From NCBI GenBank assembly GCA_017622495.1, contig JAGAQY010000054.1, positions 1 through 64,000 of the forward strand: 64,000 nt of DNA. Reading direction: 5' to 3'. A program made the position numbers and the translations under genes. The notes beneath the pieces were generated by a model. The model made no database searches. It was not told where the DNA came from and saw only the letters and a list, made by a program, of their open reading frames with translations. Positions 1 to 8,800 of this stretch are shown here, in pieces. This DNA comes from Bacteroidaceae bacterium (GTDB taxonomy: Bacteria > Bacteroidota > Bacteroidia > Bacteroidales > Bacteroidaceae). Position 1 is the stretch's first letter; each line of letters starts with the position of its first letter.

Positions 1-48
1 AATGACTTTTAGAAAAGTCCTCCTCTAATCTATCGCGAGGATTGGAGT

Positions 49-75
49 CCCCCTCCTTGGAGGGGTTAGGGGAGG
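49..75. repeat. GC-rich palindromic repeat upstream of the DUF3987 gene
   Basis: The stretch contains CCCCTCCTTGGAGGGG followed by TTAGGGGAGG, a palindrome with a half-copy tail. Nearly the same unit occurs at 43332-43360, and diverged versions occur at 43141-43290 and inside mutS2 (29559-29645). It ends 12 bases before the first start codon, so it lies in the 5' leader of that gene. A small hairpin (GACTTTT/AAAAGTC) lies at 4-19. Confidence 0.7.
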
Positions 76-87
76 CCCCTGTTTATT

Positions 88-1734
88 ATGGAAAACAACT
101 TAACAAACCAAGCTATGCAAGAATCTAATGTAAACCAACAACCCAAGTCTTACGCCGACGTGCTCCGTGAGACCCAGCAGGAGGAGTTTCCCCTGCTCAG
201 TGAAGTGACCCAAGGGGTCGTGGAAGAACCCATCACGCTGATGAACTCCATCTACGATGAGGATGGCGTGGTAGTGCCCTGCGCCCTGCCCAATGCGATG
301 TGGAAGTCTCTGCCGCAGATGATGAGTGAACCACTCAGCCTCTACGATGATGCAGATATAAAAACGATGCTCCTGATGGCCATGATGCCCACACTCGGCT
401 CGGCCATGAGCAATGTACGCGTGCGCCACGGCCAGCGACTCTACTCATTAGGCATGATGAACATCTGCGTTGGCCCCTCTGCCTCGGGCAAGGGATGCGT
501 GGGCGATGTGGCCAGCCTGGTCGATGGCATCAACAAGATTATCTGCGAGGAGAGTCTGCAGGCACAGTCCGACCACCGCAAGCGCCACAAACGTTACACC
601 CGACTCAACAGTCAGCTCACCTTTGCCGCCAAGGGCGATGTGTCGCAACTCGTGGATGTGAACGACATTGCCGAGGAGGTGGACGAGCCCCAAGCACCTC
701 TGCGCCGTATGCACAAGCTGCCTGCCAAGACTACGGCGGCGAACTATTACCGCCTGCTCTATGCCAATGGAGAGAATATCTCCTACCTGCATATCCCCGA
801 ACTGGCAGAGATGAGCGCCGCCAACAAGGGTTCGTTCGGTGACTTTATGTACATCCTGCTTGCCGCGCAGAATGAGGAGCAGCTCCACACGGGCCGCAAG
901 ACCGACGATGAGGACTACCTCATTGAGCACACCCGACTCGCCATGGCCGCTACGGGCACCATGTCGTCGGTACGCGAGTTTATCCCCAATCTTGAGGATG
1001 GTCTCTCCACCCGCTTCCTCTACCATAACCTTCCAGCCAAGAGCACGGTGCGTGGCGAGATGGACGAGGCCACGGCCGAGGCCTTCATCGATGTGTATGG
1101 CCATCACCGCAGTGTGCTCACCGAGATATGGAAGGAGCTTCGTCCGTTTGAGGGCAAAGCCGATGAGGAGCTTCCACGCTTGATTATCTCGGACGAGCAG
1201 CGCGAGTATATCGACGAGTATTACCGCCAACTGGTATCGTTCGTGGCCTTGGCTTTGCCGGACAAGGACTTGCGTGCACCCATCCTGCGCTCGCGCCTTA
1301 ACCTCTACCGTATGTTGATGATCATTGCCGTGCTGCGCCGCTATGAGGAGCAGGGCAGTGTGGAAGGGATGTTTACCGAGAAACGTTTCACCATCGCAGA
1401 GGCAGACCTGAAGTGGGGCCTCGCGTACATCTTCTATTGCATGATGCAGACCTCCACGATATACGACCGCCTGCGTCGTGAGGAGTACGAGGAGCCCAAG
1501 CGCGTCTACATCAGTGCCCTGGCCTTCCTGCAAATGCTCCCTAAGCAATTCACCACCGCCGAAGCCGTGTGCATAGGTGAAGAGATGGGCATCAAGAAGA
1601 ATGCCGTAGCCAAGAAGTTGGCCAAGCTGAGCAAGGAGTATTACATCGGCAAGGTGCGTCAAGGCGTGTTCGTGAAAACCTCAAAAATGGAAAGGAACAA
1701 CTGGAAGAAACAATTTACACTTTCTGCCGCCTAA
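88..1734 (+). CDS. DUF3987-type P-loop protein (primase/helicase-like)
   Basis: 548 aa. Residues 129-136 read GPSASGKG, a Walker A-like P-loop. The fold and spacing, including a later TGTMSS...GLSTRF segment around residues 300-325, resemble DUF3987 proteins, which are distantly related to the primase-helicase (D5/VirE-like) modules of Bacteroidota mobile elements and phages. The C-terminal ~90 residues look like a winged helix (AEAVCIGEEMGIKKNAVAKKLAKL). ATG 88 is the first in-frame start after the GC-rich palindrome. No relaxase, integrase or repA is visible nearby, but only 87 bases lie upstream. The last seven codons are duplicated 1.2 kb downstream as part of a 79-bp direct repeat. The family call is from pattern recognition; the biochemical role is not known to me. 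Confidence 0.75.
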   Translation: MENNLTNQAMQESNVNQQPKSYADVLRETQQEEFPLLSEVTQGVVEEPITLMNSIYDEDGVVVPCALPNAMWKSLPQMMSEPLSLYDDADIKTMLLMAMMPTLGSAMSNVRVRHGQRLYSLGMMNICVGPSASGKGCVGDVASLVDGINKIICEESLQAQSDHRKRHKRYTRLNSQLTFAAKGDVSQLVDVNDIAEEVDEPQAPLRRMHKLPAKTTAANYYRLLYANGENISYLHIPELAEMSAANKGSFGDFMYILLAAQNEEQLHTGRKTDDEDYLIEHTRLAMAATGTMSSVREFIPNLEDGLSTRFLYHNLPAKSTVRGEMDEATAEAFIDVYGHHRSVLTEIWKELRPFEGKADEELPRLIISDEQREYIDEYYRQLVSFVALALPDKDLRAPILRSRLNLYRMLMIIAVLRRYEEQGSVEGMFTEKRFTIAEADLKWGLAYIFYCMMQTSTIYDRLRREEYEEPKRVYISALAFLQMLPKQFTTAEAVCIGEEMGIKKNAVAKKLAKLSKEYYIGKVRQGVFVKTSKMERNNWKKQFTLSAA

Positions 1735-1790
1735 TCCGCTGAGCATCACGGATACTAGGCCAAAAAGATTTACACAAAGATTTACACTTT
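1712..1790. repeat. 79-bp direct repeat, left copy (3' end of DUF3987 gene)
   Basis: Identical to 2917-2995 except for two substitutions (GAGCATC/GAACATC and CTAGGCC/CTAAGCC). It begins inside the last seven codons of the DUF3987 gene, includes its stop codon, and ends with iteron-like direct repeats of AGATTTACAC. The two copies bracket the DUF1016 nuclease gene. Confidence 0.95.
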
Positions 1791-1847
1791 CTAAAAGGCT
1801 AACTCAAAAAAGTTCATGTTCCAAGTTCCTATTTGTAGAATTATTAC

Positions 1848-1855
1848 TACTTTTG
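1848..1855 (+). promoter_or_regulatory. -7 box (TACTTTTG) before the DUF1016 gene
   Basis: Matches the Bacteroidota primary-sigma -7 consensus TAnnTTTG. It ends only 5 bases before ATG 1861, so a transcript from it would be nearly leaderless. The upstream TTTG at 1832-1835 is closer than the usual ~20-bp spacing, so the assignment is tentative. Confidence 0.45.
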
Positions 1856-1860
1856 CTGAT

Positions 1861-2889
1861 ATGAAAGAGATACAGGACATCAATAGCCTATATAATGAGG
1901 TAAGGGAAATCATAAGTACAGCAAGACAGAATGCCGTGCGTAGTGTAGACTTCAGTCGTGTGCAGATGTACTGGCAGATAGGTCAACGCATCCAGGAGGA
2001 GGAGCAGAAGGGTAAGGAACGTGCTGACTACGGTTCTTATCTGCTGAAGAATCTGGCAAAGAAGCTGGAACCGGAATATGGTAGCGGCTTTTCGGTGCGT
2101 CAGTTGGAAATGTGTAGGCAGTTTTATCGAACATACCCAATTGCGAATACAGTGTGTTCGCAATTAAATTGGTCTCAGTATAAGTTGCTTATATCTATAC
2201 AAGATGAATACAAGCGTGAGTACTATCAGTTGGAGGCTGTTAATAATTGTTGGACTAAGCGTGAACTGGAGCGCCAAATCAACAGCCAACTTTACGAACG
2301 TCTACTGCTGAGCAACGATAAGGAAAGTGTATTGGCTGTTGCTCGCAAGGAACGTATTCCCCAAACCCCACAGGAGATTATCAAGGATCCTATGGTGCTG
2401 GAGTTTCTCGGACTAGAGCGTAAGGCTGCCTACTACGAGAAAGACTTGGAGCAGGCGTTGATAAGCCACTTGCAGATGTTCCTGCTCGAACTGGGCAATG
2501 GCTTCACATTTGTAGCACGACAGAAGCGTCTGCTCATCGAGGATGATGAGTTCTTTGCCGACCTTGTGTTCTACAATCGTCTGTTGCGTTGCTTTGTGGT
2601 CATCGAACTCAAGACGGAAAAACTCACCCATCAGGACCTCGGTCAATTGCAGATGTATGTCAATTATTATGATCGCGTAGAAAAGACTCCCGAGGAGAAT
2701 CCTACTATAGGTATTCTGCTCTGCACGGCAAAGAACGACACAGTGGTCAAAATGAGCCTTCCCGAGACTAATACTTCCATTCTCGCCAGCCAATATCAAC
2801 TATATCTGCCATCGCAAGAGCAGTTGAAGAACGAGGTTGAAACCCTAAGGCGGCTTGCGGAAGCGCCAAACACGGGAAGACTGGATTGA
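1861..2889 (+). CDS. DUF1016 family PD-(D/E)XK nuclease (YhcG-like)
   Basis: 342 aa from ATG 1861; an upstream ATG at 1816 would put the promoter-like TACTTTTG (1848-1855) inside the gene, and the family N-terminus matches the 1861 start. The N-terminal half is the helical DUF1016_N region (MYWQIGQRIQEEE... RQLEMCRQFY). The C-terminal half carries a PD-(D/E)XK nuclease core with candidate catalytic residues Asp234, Glu249 and Lys251 (FADLVFYN... VVIELK), followed by a conserved QLQMYVNYYD helix. DUF1016 proteins are common accessory genes near restriction-modification and mobile loci; their substrate is not established to my knowledge. The gene lies exactly between two 79-bp direct repeats, so it looks like a mobile or deletable cassette. 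No partner gene is visible. Confidence 0.88.
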   Translation: MKEIQDINSLYNEVREIISTARQNAVRSVDFSRVQMYWQIGQRIQEEEQKGKERADYGSYLLKNLAKKLEPEYGSGFSVRQLEMCRQFYRTYPIANTVCSQLNWSQYKLLISIQDEYKREYYQLEAVNNCWTKRELERQINSQLYERLLLSNDKESVLAVARKERIPQTPQEIIKDPMVLEFLGLERKAAYYEKDLEQALISHLQMFLLELGNGFTFVARQKRLLIEDDEFFADLVFYNRLLRCFVVIELKTEKLTHQDLGQLQMYVNYYDRVEKTPEENPTIGILLCTAKNDTVVKMSLPETNTSILASQYQLYLPSQEQLKNEVETLRRLAEAPNTGRLD

Positions 2890-2916
2890 AATCCTGTAAA
2901 GGATGTACGAATAGTG

Positions 2917-2995
2917 AATTTACACTTTCTGCCGCCTAATCCGCTGAACATCACGGATACTAAGCCAAAAAGATTTACACAAAGATTTACACTTT
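2917..2995. repeat. 79-bp direct repeat, right copy
   Basis: Second copy of 1712-1790 (77/79 identical). It lies 27 bases after the stop of the nuclease gene. It reproduces the last seven codons and stop of the DUF3987 gene without the rest of that gene, so it is a partial duplication. Confidence 0.95.
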
Positions 2996-3024
2996 TTGTA
3001 CACTTTCCATGGCTTATATACACT

Positions 3025-3057
3025 TCACGGGAGCTACCCACTGGGCGGCTCCCGTGA
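3025..3057. terminator. Hairpin between convergent genes
   Basis: CACGGGAGC (3026-3034) pairs with GCTCCCGTG (3048-3056), with an inner CCCA/TGGG pairing. It sits between the nuclease gene (plus) and the surface-protein gene (minus), where a shared terminator is expected. There is no long T-run on either side. Confidence 0.55.
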
Positions 3058-3083
3058 TGGTTGTTAATCGTTATATTGTTTCC

Positions 3084-5948
3084 TTATTCCTTCTCTGAGT
3101 CGTAGACGATGAACTCACCATATCGGGTGAACCCCTCGGCACGGACGTGGAGATGCTTCGTCTGCTTGTTATTATAAAATGAAACGGAGGCATTGCCATA
3201 GAAATCGGTTTCGACATTTGGGACCCAAAGCAGCGTGCGACGATAGTCGTTTCTCTTAGGAAGAGAACGTTCGGAATAGTCGGGGCTATAGAAACTGGCT
3301 ACGCGGCTGTAGCCTTCGAAGTAGGTGTCACGACGCCCTTCCTTTGGCATGTAGGGCGGTTCTTTGGGACTATCTTCCTTGCTGAAGTACTCGATGACAA
3401 GGCGTACATTATCTCTACGCCCCGTATTAATATCTTTAACCAGCAGCTCGGGATCGCGTTGGATGAGATTCGAGTATACGAAGATTCTTTCGGGCATGAA
3501 ATAGGGTTTGTAGCTGCTCTCGCTATAACGGTTGCTGATAGAATCGTATTCTAGTACCTCCTCATAATTGATATGCATGAGCATACGCCCACCCAAACTA
3601 TAATTGAGAAAAATGTATGGCATGCTTTTGGTATATTTCTTTTCGCTGTCAAGGTTCTTCTCTGGGTCGGCTTCTTTCAGATATTTGTAATCTTTCTCGT
3701 GGACGATCTTATGATAGTTGAGCAACGGTACTCCGCGGTCAATAACATTACTCCATTCCTTGTAATAATCAATCACCATATCGGGGTTCTCGTAGTAAAT
3801 CTCACTCTTGCGCTTGAAACGCTTCTTGATGGTGACGTTCTCGATAGTGCCTTCCATGGCCCAGTCCGACTGTTCGCCGTAAGTACGCACGGCATCTTGT
3901 TCGGGGGTATTCCACTGATAATAGGTGTAGGGCTGCACCATAGGTGAGAAGGCACGGTGTATCACCGGATAGCAGAACTTCAGCGAGTTTTTGGGTTCTA
4001 TGATGTGATGAAACCATTTGTTGTCCTCTTCCCTCTTTTCGAGTAGAATGGTCATTATGGCTTCGTTATGAAAATGACGGTCAAACTTGAGGTGGAAGCG
4101 ACCGAGTGAGTCGACACTGCACGAATCGGTGAGCTGTACCATGGGACTCTTAAGCTCTACCTTCATGTTGAGGTTAGGGATACGCGGATAGTTGTCGGCG
4201 TCGAGGTAGCTATCGTCAGAAGATACGAGGTCGCTGATGACATAGCCATCAATCTGCAACCCCTCTTCGGGAGTGTAAAGTGGGGTGAAGGCAGTATCGG
4301 TCATCGTGCACCACTCGTAGCGCCGCCAGCCTTGCACGAGCATCAGCTGGTCGATGTCGGCGGCCATGGCACGAGGACTATCATGGCGGAAGTAGGAGTC
4401 TACATCCTCGATAAACCCTTTCAGGTCTGAAGAGAGCAGCATCTCACTACGTATGTCGCCCGTATCGTAGGTATCGGGACGCTCGTCGGCATCGGTCACC
4501 GATAGGGAGAAGTATCCGTGCGAAGTATGGCGGTAACTATTGTCGCACACATTCATATCAAGGGTAATCTTTTGGAAGGGCTTCACTTTATCGGGAAGAA
4601 GGGAAAGGGAGAGTGTCGCTGGCTGCATGGTAGGGCATACGAAGAAGAGCCTGTCGGCCAATACCTCGCCACGTGTATTGAACAGGGTGAGCTGGTTCAC
4701 TCCTGCGTTTAGCCTCTTGGCCGGTATGCCTACCGTGGTATTGCCATTAAGGCCTACAGTCAACGTATCGAAGGCTGTCAGTGCTCCACGGCATTGCAGT
4801 GCCCACCCCAACAACTCGCGTGGAGTAGTTTGCGAGGCAAGTACACTAAACATAGCATTGCCATCGGCTACAGGAGGTTGCACGCGGAGCACATAGCCCA
4901 CCTCCTCGGCCTCGGGGAGTTCGAACCGATAGTCCTTGCCTTTGTATGTGACATGGGCATAGTATCTCTTGCCCTTTTCTGGGCGTAGGGAGAAGGTGCC
5001 TCTTCCACGAGAGAGAGCCTTGAAGGTCGTTATCTCATTATCACGTCCTTCGGTGATGTAGCCCTCGATGTCACGCTTGCGCCCCCATTGGTCTACTGCC
5101 TCAAAGGCGATGATAGAGGGCACGCCCTCAACCAACGCGCCCCCTTCTGGAAAGAAGGAAATCTGCAAATCGTCTGGACGGATATCAATCTCTGTCTCTT
5201 TGGGAAACGATAACTTGGTGTGCATAGGATAGAAATCCATCTCTTCCTTGTAAAGGCCAGATTTCTCAGGACGCATATAAACAGGAAATACGCGAGAAAA
5301 CACCGTATGGTTGTAGTCGGCAATGAGGGATTGGCTCGATTCTTTTCCTATAGGCCCACATTTCAATTCATACATCTTCCCGTCTCCTTTCTTTTTTGTC
5401 TTTTCCTTTTCCTTTTCTTTCATCCTATTATTATCAATCAATTCAAAACGTGTCGTTATTGCCGCTTTATTACCAGAGACATCTTCTCCTTCTTGGATTG
5501 CAGATTCCATATAGAGGTTCTCAATATCAGCAGGAGCTTCGTTCCCGAAATTCAGCATGTTGCGTGTATAGGCACGTATCTCGTAATACCCTGTGCGATA
5601 AGAATCTTCCAATGAAAATTCTCCATGGCACATGCCATCTTCCACACGCAATTTCTTGTGCTCCATCTCTACACCGTTCTCATTGAGCAGTTCTACGTAG
5701 AGCACCCCGCTCGTATGGGTAGGGCGTAACGATAAAGCATTCATTACGTATGCCTTGAACCAAATGGTATCGCCAATGTAGTAGCTGCGATTATCCATAT
5801 GGAGGTAAACCTTTTCCTGGGGATATTCGCGGTTGAAGTTGATGATATTGGTCGCATAGTCCTTCAGTTTCTCCACCGCACTCTCCGTCTGTGCAAGGAG
5901 GACGGTGCTGGTGAGCAGTGCAGTGATGAATAGGAGCATGTTTCTCAT
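3084..5948 (-). CDS. Large exported MG2-like surface protein
   Basis: 954 aa with a Sec signal peptide (MRNMLLFITALLTSTVLLAQ). The N-terminal ~110 residues (EKVYLHMDNRSYYIGDTIWFKAYV... TGYYEIRAYT) match the macroglobulin-like MG2 fold of alpha-2-macroglobulin relatives. Around residues 260-290 there is a second beta-rich module (FFPEGGALVEGVPSIIAFEA). This architecture is common in Bacteroidota as long periplasmic or outer-membrane proteins annotated only as MG2 or TonB-plug-like; no thioester motif is visible. Residues ~175-195 are a Lys/Glu-rich low-complexity stretch encoded by a TTTTCC-type simple repeat on the plus strand. The gene is monocistronic, with its own -7 box at 6001-6008. A role in envelope function is inferred; a specific function is not known to me. 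Confidence 0.75.
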   Translation of the reverse strand: MRNMLLFITALLTSTVLLAQTESAVEKLKDYATNIINFNREYPQEKVYLHMDNRSYYIGDTIWFKAYVMNALSLRPTHTSGVLYVELLNENGVEMEHKKLRVEDGMCHGEFSLEDSYRTGYYEIRAYTRNMLNFGNEAPADIENLYMESAIQEGEDVSGNKAAITTRFELIDNNRMKEKEKEKTKKKGDGKMYELKCGPIGKESSQSLIADYNHTVFSRVFPVYMRPEKSGLYKEEMDFYPMHTKLSFPKETEIDIRPDDLQISFFPEGGALVEGVPSIIAFEAVDQWGRKRDIEGYITEGRDNEITTFKALSRGRGTFSLRPEKGKRYYAHVTYKGKDYRFELPEAEEVGYVLRVQPPVADGNAMFSVLASQTTPRELLGWALQCRGALTAFDTLTVGLNGNTTVGIPAKRLNAGVNQLTLFNTRGEVLADRLFFVCPTMQPATLSLSLLPDKVKPFQKITLDMNVCDNSYRHTSHGYFSLSVTDADERPDTYDTGDIRSEMLLSSDLKGFIEDVDSYFRHDSPRAMAADIDQLMLVQGWRRYEWCTMTDTAFTPLYTPEEGLQIDGYVISDLVSSDDSYLDADNYPRIPNLNMKVELKSPMVQLTDSCSVDSLGRFHLKFDRHFHNEAIMTILLEKREEDNKWFHHIIEPKNSLKFCYPVIHRAFSPMVQPYTYYQWNTPEQDAVRTYGEQSDWAMEGTIENVTIKKRFKRKSEIYYENPDMVIDYYKEWSNVIDRGVPLLNYHKIVHEKDYKYLKEADPEKNLDSEKKYTKSMPYIFLNYSLGGRMLMHINYEEVLEYDSISNRYSESSYKPYFMPERIFVYSNLIQRDPELLVKDINTGRRDNVRLVIEYFSKEDSPKEPPYMPKEGRRDTYFEGYSRVASFYSPDYSERSLPKRNDYRRTLLWVPNVETDFYGNASVSFYNNKQTKHLHVRAEGFTRYGEFIVYDSEKE

Positions 5949-6000
5949 TGAACTTTAGCGTTTTTGCAGATTCGTTATTATCAATCAATATCTTACTTTG

Positions 6001-6008
6001 CAAAGGTA
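6001..6008 (-). promoter_or_regulatory. -7 box (TACCTTTG) for the MG2-like gene
   Basis: On the minus strand this reads TACCTTTG, a full match to TAnnTTTG, 53 bases upstream of the start at 5948. The rest of the 323-bp gap to the next gene (5949-6271) shows no gene. Confidence 0.7.
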
Positions 6009-6243
6009 GCGATTCTTCATTAGGGGGCAAAACAAATGCAGAGGAAATGTGTTTTCGCTCGCTGCAAGAACCCAGACAAGCTTGCTTCTCACTTGCCTGA
6101 GACTGAATGTACCTGGTGATGAAGTCTGGGCTGTTCGCTGATAGATTGTGGATAAACTTGCATTTAGCTACTTGATTCGGACTTTCTCACGCTCAACAAT
6201 GCAAGTTTAACTATATTGTTTTCGCTAAATCGATTTTTTGCAC

Positions 6244-6251
6244 TAATTTTG
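6244..6251 (+). promoter_or_regulatory. -7 box (TAATTTTG) for the DMP19-like gene
   Basis: Full TAnnTTTG match, 20 bases upstream of ATG 6272, giving a very short leader. Confidence 0.65.
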
Positions 6252-6271
6252 TCTCCTTAAACGTATGCGAT

Positions 6272-6766
6272 ATGGACAAACTGATTACTGATGAACAATT
6301 GCAGCAGGCGGCTGCGGAGGGGATGGATGCCTTCTTGCAGGTGTTTGCCGATGCCTATCTGCGCCGTGTGGATGGTGAGCTGACGGCCGAGACGATGCCG
6401 CGCCTCACGGGAAGTCAGCACGTGTTGCTGGGCTACCACATTTTGCACGAGGAGCTGATGGACGGTGGCTTCTGCCAGCTGATACAGAATGGCTACGGAC
6501 CCTATATCTTCGATAATCCCTTTGCCAAGGCGATGCGCCTGTGGGGACTGAAGGAGTTCTCCAAGGTTATCTACAAGGCCAAGGAGATATATGACAAGAA
6601 CAAGGAGGACCTCACGCGCGAGCGTACCGATGAGGAGTTCATGGCCATGTATGAGCAGTATGAGCAGTTTGATGACCTGGAAGACTACTTCATCGAGAAC
6701 GAAGAGGAGATAACGGCCACCATCGCCTACTATGTGGATGAGCATATTGAGGAATTCCTCATTTGA
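6272..6766 (+). CDS. DMP19/DUF4375-like acidic protein
   Basis: 164 aa, strongly acidic with a Glu/Asp-rich C-terminus. The central LMDGGFCQLIQNGYGPYIF segment matches the DUF4375 (DMP19) family, in which 'GGF.Q...N..G' is the hallmark. Neisseria DMP19 is a DNA-mimic protein that binds a transcription factor; whether this member does so is unknown. No signal peptide or membrane segment, so it is cytoplasmic. It has its own promoter-like box and is followed directly by a heptamer tandem array (6766-6790) that overlaps the last base of its stop codon. The family call is good, the function uncertain. Confidence 0.75.
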   Translation: MDKLITDEQLQQAAAEGMDAFLQVFADAYLRRVDGELTAETMPRLTGSQHVLLGYHILHEELMDGGFCQLIQNGYGPYIFDNPFAKAMRLWGLKEFSKVIYKAKEIYDKNKEDLTRERTDEEFMAMYEQYEQFDDLEDYFIENEEEITATIAYYVDEHIEEFLI

Positions 6767-6790
6767 ATTGAGAATTGACAATTGACAATG
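6766..6790 (+). repeat. Heptamer tandem array (AATTGAS)
   Basis: Three consecutive 7-bp units (AATTGAG, AATTGAC, AATTGAC) plus a partial fourth begin at the last base of the stop codon of the preceding gene. It belongs to the 7-bp-period array class seen at nine other places in the window. Confidence 0.85.
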
Positions 6791-6890
6791 AAATAAAAAT
6801 CTGTGGTAATCCGCAAAATCCGTGTCATCTGTGTGCCATAAAAACATTGCCGTTGACCTAAAAGATTAAAACTCTATAACAATATTGAAT

Positions 6891-7706
6891 ATGAAGAAGA
6901 ACCTGTTGTTTTGCCTCGCTTGTGTGGCAACCTTACTGATGACCTCGTGCTGGGACGAGCCGGGGTATAGTTATACATCGACATTTGCGCGTGTGGTGAC
7001 CATCGACCGCAATGCAGAACCCCTGAAGCTGGTGGCCGACTATACGGGCGAGGTGTTTAAGCCCAGTAACCTGACTGCCTCTGAGCAGCTGAGTCTGTAT
7101 GGACTGGAGGGTGCCGACCGCGCTATCGTGAACATGGAACTGGCTGTGGAGAACTACGACCAGAAGCTGACATTCCAGAGCGGTTCGCCCATCAAGGTGA
7201 ACCCCGTATGGAACGGCGCGTTGCCCGAGAATGGCAGTTATGGTGCGCTCACCGATCTGTACCAGCTGCAGCTGGGTGTGAACTATCCCTACACCTGGAT
7301 GGCTGGGAAGTATCTGAACATTGCTCCTGTGATAAGGTCATTGGGCCTGGGTAAGTATTACCTGCAGCCCACCAAGGTGTATGGCGATACGCTGCGCTTC
7401 GATATGGCTGCCGATTATGCACCTGCTACGGAGAAGGACATCGTGGACTTTGTCAACTTTGACCTCGGTACACTCACCGATACGGCAAATGCCGATGCTA
7501 CTGCAAAGGTTGCTGTGCGCGATATGGTAGATGCAATAGCAAGCCATGACTCTGTGCTTGTAATGGTTGTGGCCGACTACAGAGACTCTTATCACAAGGT
7601 GGATTCGCTTGCCGATGGTACAGTGAAGTATGAGCGCCGCGATACCATACTGAAGCGCGCTGCTTACGTAGGCTACACTACAGCATTGAAGAACGTACTG
7701 AGATAG
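6891..7706 (+). CDS. NigD-like lipoprotein
   Basis: 271 aa from ATG 6891; an in-frame TTG at 6885 is less likely. The N-terminus is a lipoprotein signal with lipobox LMTSC and Cys20 as the lipidated residue, so it is envelope-anchored. The body (TFARVVTIDR... LKLVADYTGEVFKPSN) has the layout of NigD-like proteins, a small OB-type N-terminal domain followed by a beta-sandwich, found widely in Bacteroidales. NigD was named from a Bacteroides bacteriocin locus, but most homologues have no assigned role. The next gene follows 55 bases later on the same strand, so co-transcription with the Yip1 and smpB genes is possible. Confidence 0.65.
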   Translation: MKKNLLFCLACVATLLMTSCWDEPGYSYTSTFARVVTIDRNAEPLKLVADYTGEVFKPSNLTASEQLSLYGLEGADRAIVNMELAVENYDQKLTFQSGSPIKVNPVWNGALPENGSYGALTDLYQLQLGVNYPYTWMAGKYLNIAPVIRSLGLGKYYLQPTKVYGDTLRFDMAADYAPATEKDIVDFVNFDLGTLTDTANADATAKVAVRDMVDAIASHDSVLVMVVADYRDSYHKVDSLADGTVKYERRDTILKRAAYVGYTTALKNVLR

Positions 7707-7761
7707 TGGCGAAGGATGTATCGCACTTCTCGTGTTTCGATACTCTTCTAACTGAGTAAGA

Positions 7762-8334
7762 ATGAATTACAAGGAACTATTCAAACGCCTGTACTCCCTG
7801 CTGGTGCGCCCGAAGGCAGCATGGACGGAAATCACGGTGGAGACACCCCGCCGCGATGTGATGGGGAATTTCGTGTATCCGCTCATCGCGTTGTGCGGGC
7901 TGGCGGTGCTGCTCAGTGCCTTCATCCGTAACGGACTGGAACGCAGCGTGTACCAGCCTGCATTGATGGAGATGTGCAGCTCGTGCATAGCACTCTTTGG
8001 TGGCTTTTTCCTTGCAGCATGGCTGTTTGATACGCTCAGGCAGAGGGTGTTCGGCCATGCTCCGGATATGGCCGGCTCGCAGGCCTTTGTGGGGTATTCC
8101 ATGGGGGCAGTATTCCTGGCGGAATTCCTGTTTGTGCTGTTCCCGCAATATTTCATCTTTTGGGGACTGCTGCGGATTTATGTCGTCTATGTAGTGTGGG
8201 AGGGTAGTGACGTGTGCTTTGTCATCCCTGATGACAAGCGGATGCTGTTTGCCGCGGCCACGGCGGCTATTGTGGTGCTGTCACCTGCAGTCATCCGTGT
8301 TCTATTTAATACTTTATCGAATATTCTCGGCTGA
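7762..8334 (+). CDS. Yip1-domain membrane protein
   Basis: 190 aa. The short cytoplasmic start with [17 protein letters not shown] is the usual beginning of bacterial Yip1/DUF1282 proteins. It is followed by about five hydrophobic segments, roughly at residues 38-55, 73-92, 108-150 and 160-185. It is an inner-membrane protein of unknown role in bacteria. Its stop overlaps the smpB start by one base (TGATG), which implies translational coupling. Confidence 0.8.
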   Translation: MNYKELFKRLYSLLVRPKAAWTEITVETPRRDVMGNFVYPLIALCGLAVLLSAFIRNGLERSVYQPALMEMCSSCIALFGGFFLAAWLFDTLRQRVFGHAPDMAGSQAFVGYSMGAVFLAEFLFVLFPQYFIFWGLLRIYVVYVVWEGSDVCFVIPDDKRMLFAAATAAIVVLSPAVIRVLFNTLSNILG

Positions 8335-8798
8335 TGGAAAAGAAGAAACATACAGCTCCTATCAATATAAAGAACAAAAAGGCGTCGTTCGACTATGAGT
8401 TTATCGACACCTACACCGCCGGCATCGTGCTTACGGGTACGGAGATAAAGTCCATCCGCATGGGCAAGGCCAGCCTGGTGGATACCTACTGCTACTTCAT
8501 CAACGGGGAGCTGTGGGTGAAGAACATGCATATATCGGAGTACTTCTACGGCTCGTACAACAACCACAACGCCCGCCGTGAGCGCAAGCTGCTGCTGAGC
8601 AAGAAGGAGCTGCGCAACCTGCAGAACGAGGAGAAGAACCCCGGATTCACCATCGTGCCCACACGCCTCTACATCAACGAGAAGGGGCTGGCCAAGCTCG
8701 TTATCGCCTTGGCCAAGGGTAAGAAGCAGTACGACAAGCGCCAGTCGCTCAAGGAGAAGGACGACCGCCGCGAGATGGACCGTATGTTTAAGAGATAA
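8334..8798 (+). CDS. smpB: SsrA-binding protein SmpB
   Basis: 154 aa, the normal family length. SmpB binds tmRNA (ssrA) and brings it to stalled ribosomes for trans-translation. Visible hallmarks are the N-terminal [20 protein letters not shown] followed by GTEIKSIR, the [23 protein letters not shown] block, and a basic C-terminal tail ([23 protein letters not shown]) that enters the mRNA channel. It is translationally coupled to the Yip1 gene. No tmRNA gene was seen in this window. An exact 10-bp-period CTAGG array follows the stop codon. Confidence 0.97.
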   Translation: MEKKKHTAPINIKNKKASFDYEFIDTYTAGIVLTGTEIKSIRMGKASLVDTYCYFINGELWVKNMHISEYFYGSYNNHNARRERKLLLSKKELRNLQNEEKNPGFTIVPTRLYINEKGLAKLVIALAKGKKQYDKRQSLKEKDDRREMDRMFKR

Positions 8799-8800
8799 TC

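Noticed and set aside
448..1662. 404-codon open frame on the minus strand inside the DUF3987 gene
   Set aside because: It is antisense to a well-supported gene, has His/Leu/Gly-biased composition typical of shadow frames, and no promoter or family likeness.
1816..1860. Upstream ATG as start of the DUF1016 gene
   Set aside because: The extra 15 residues include the promoter-like TACTTTTG and do not match the family N-terminus.
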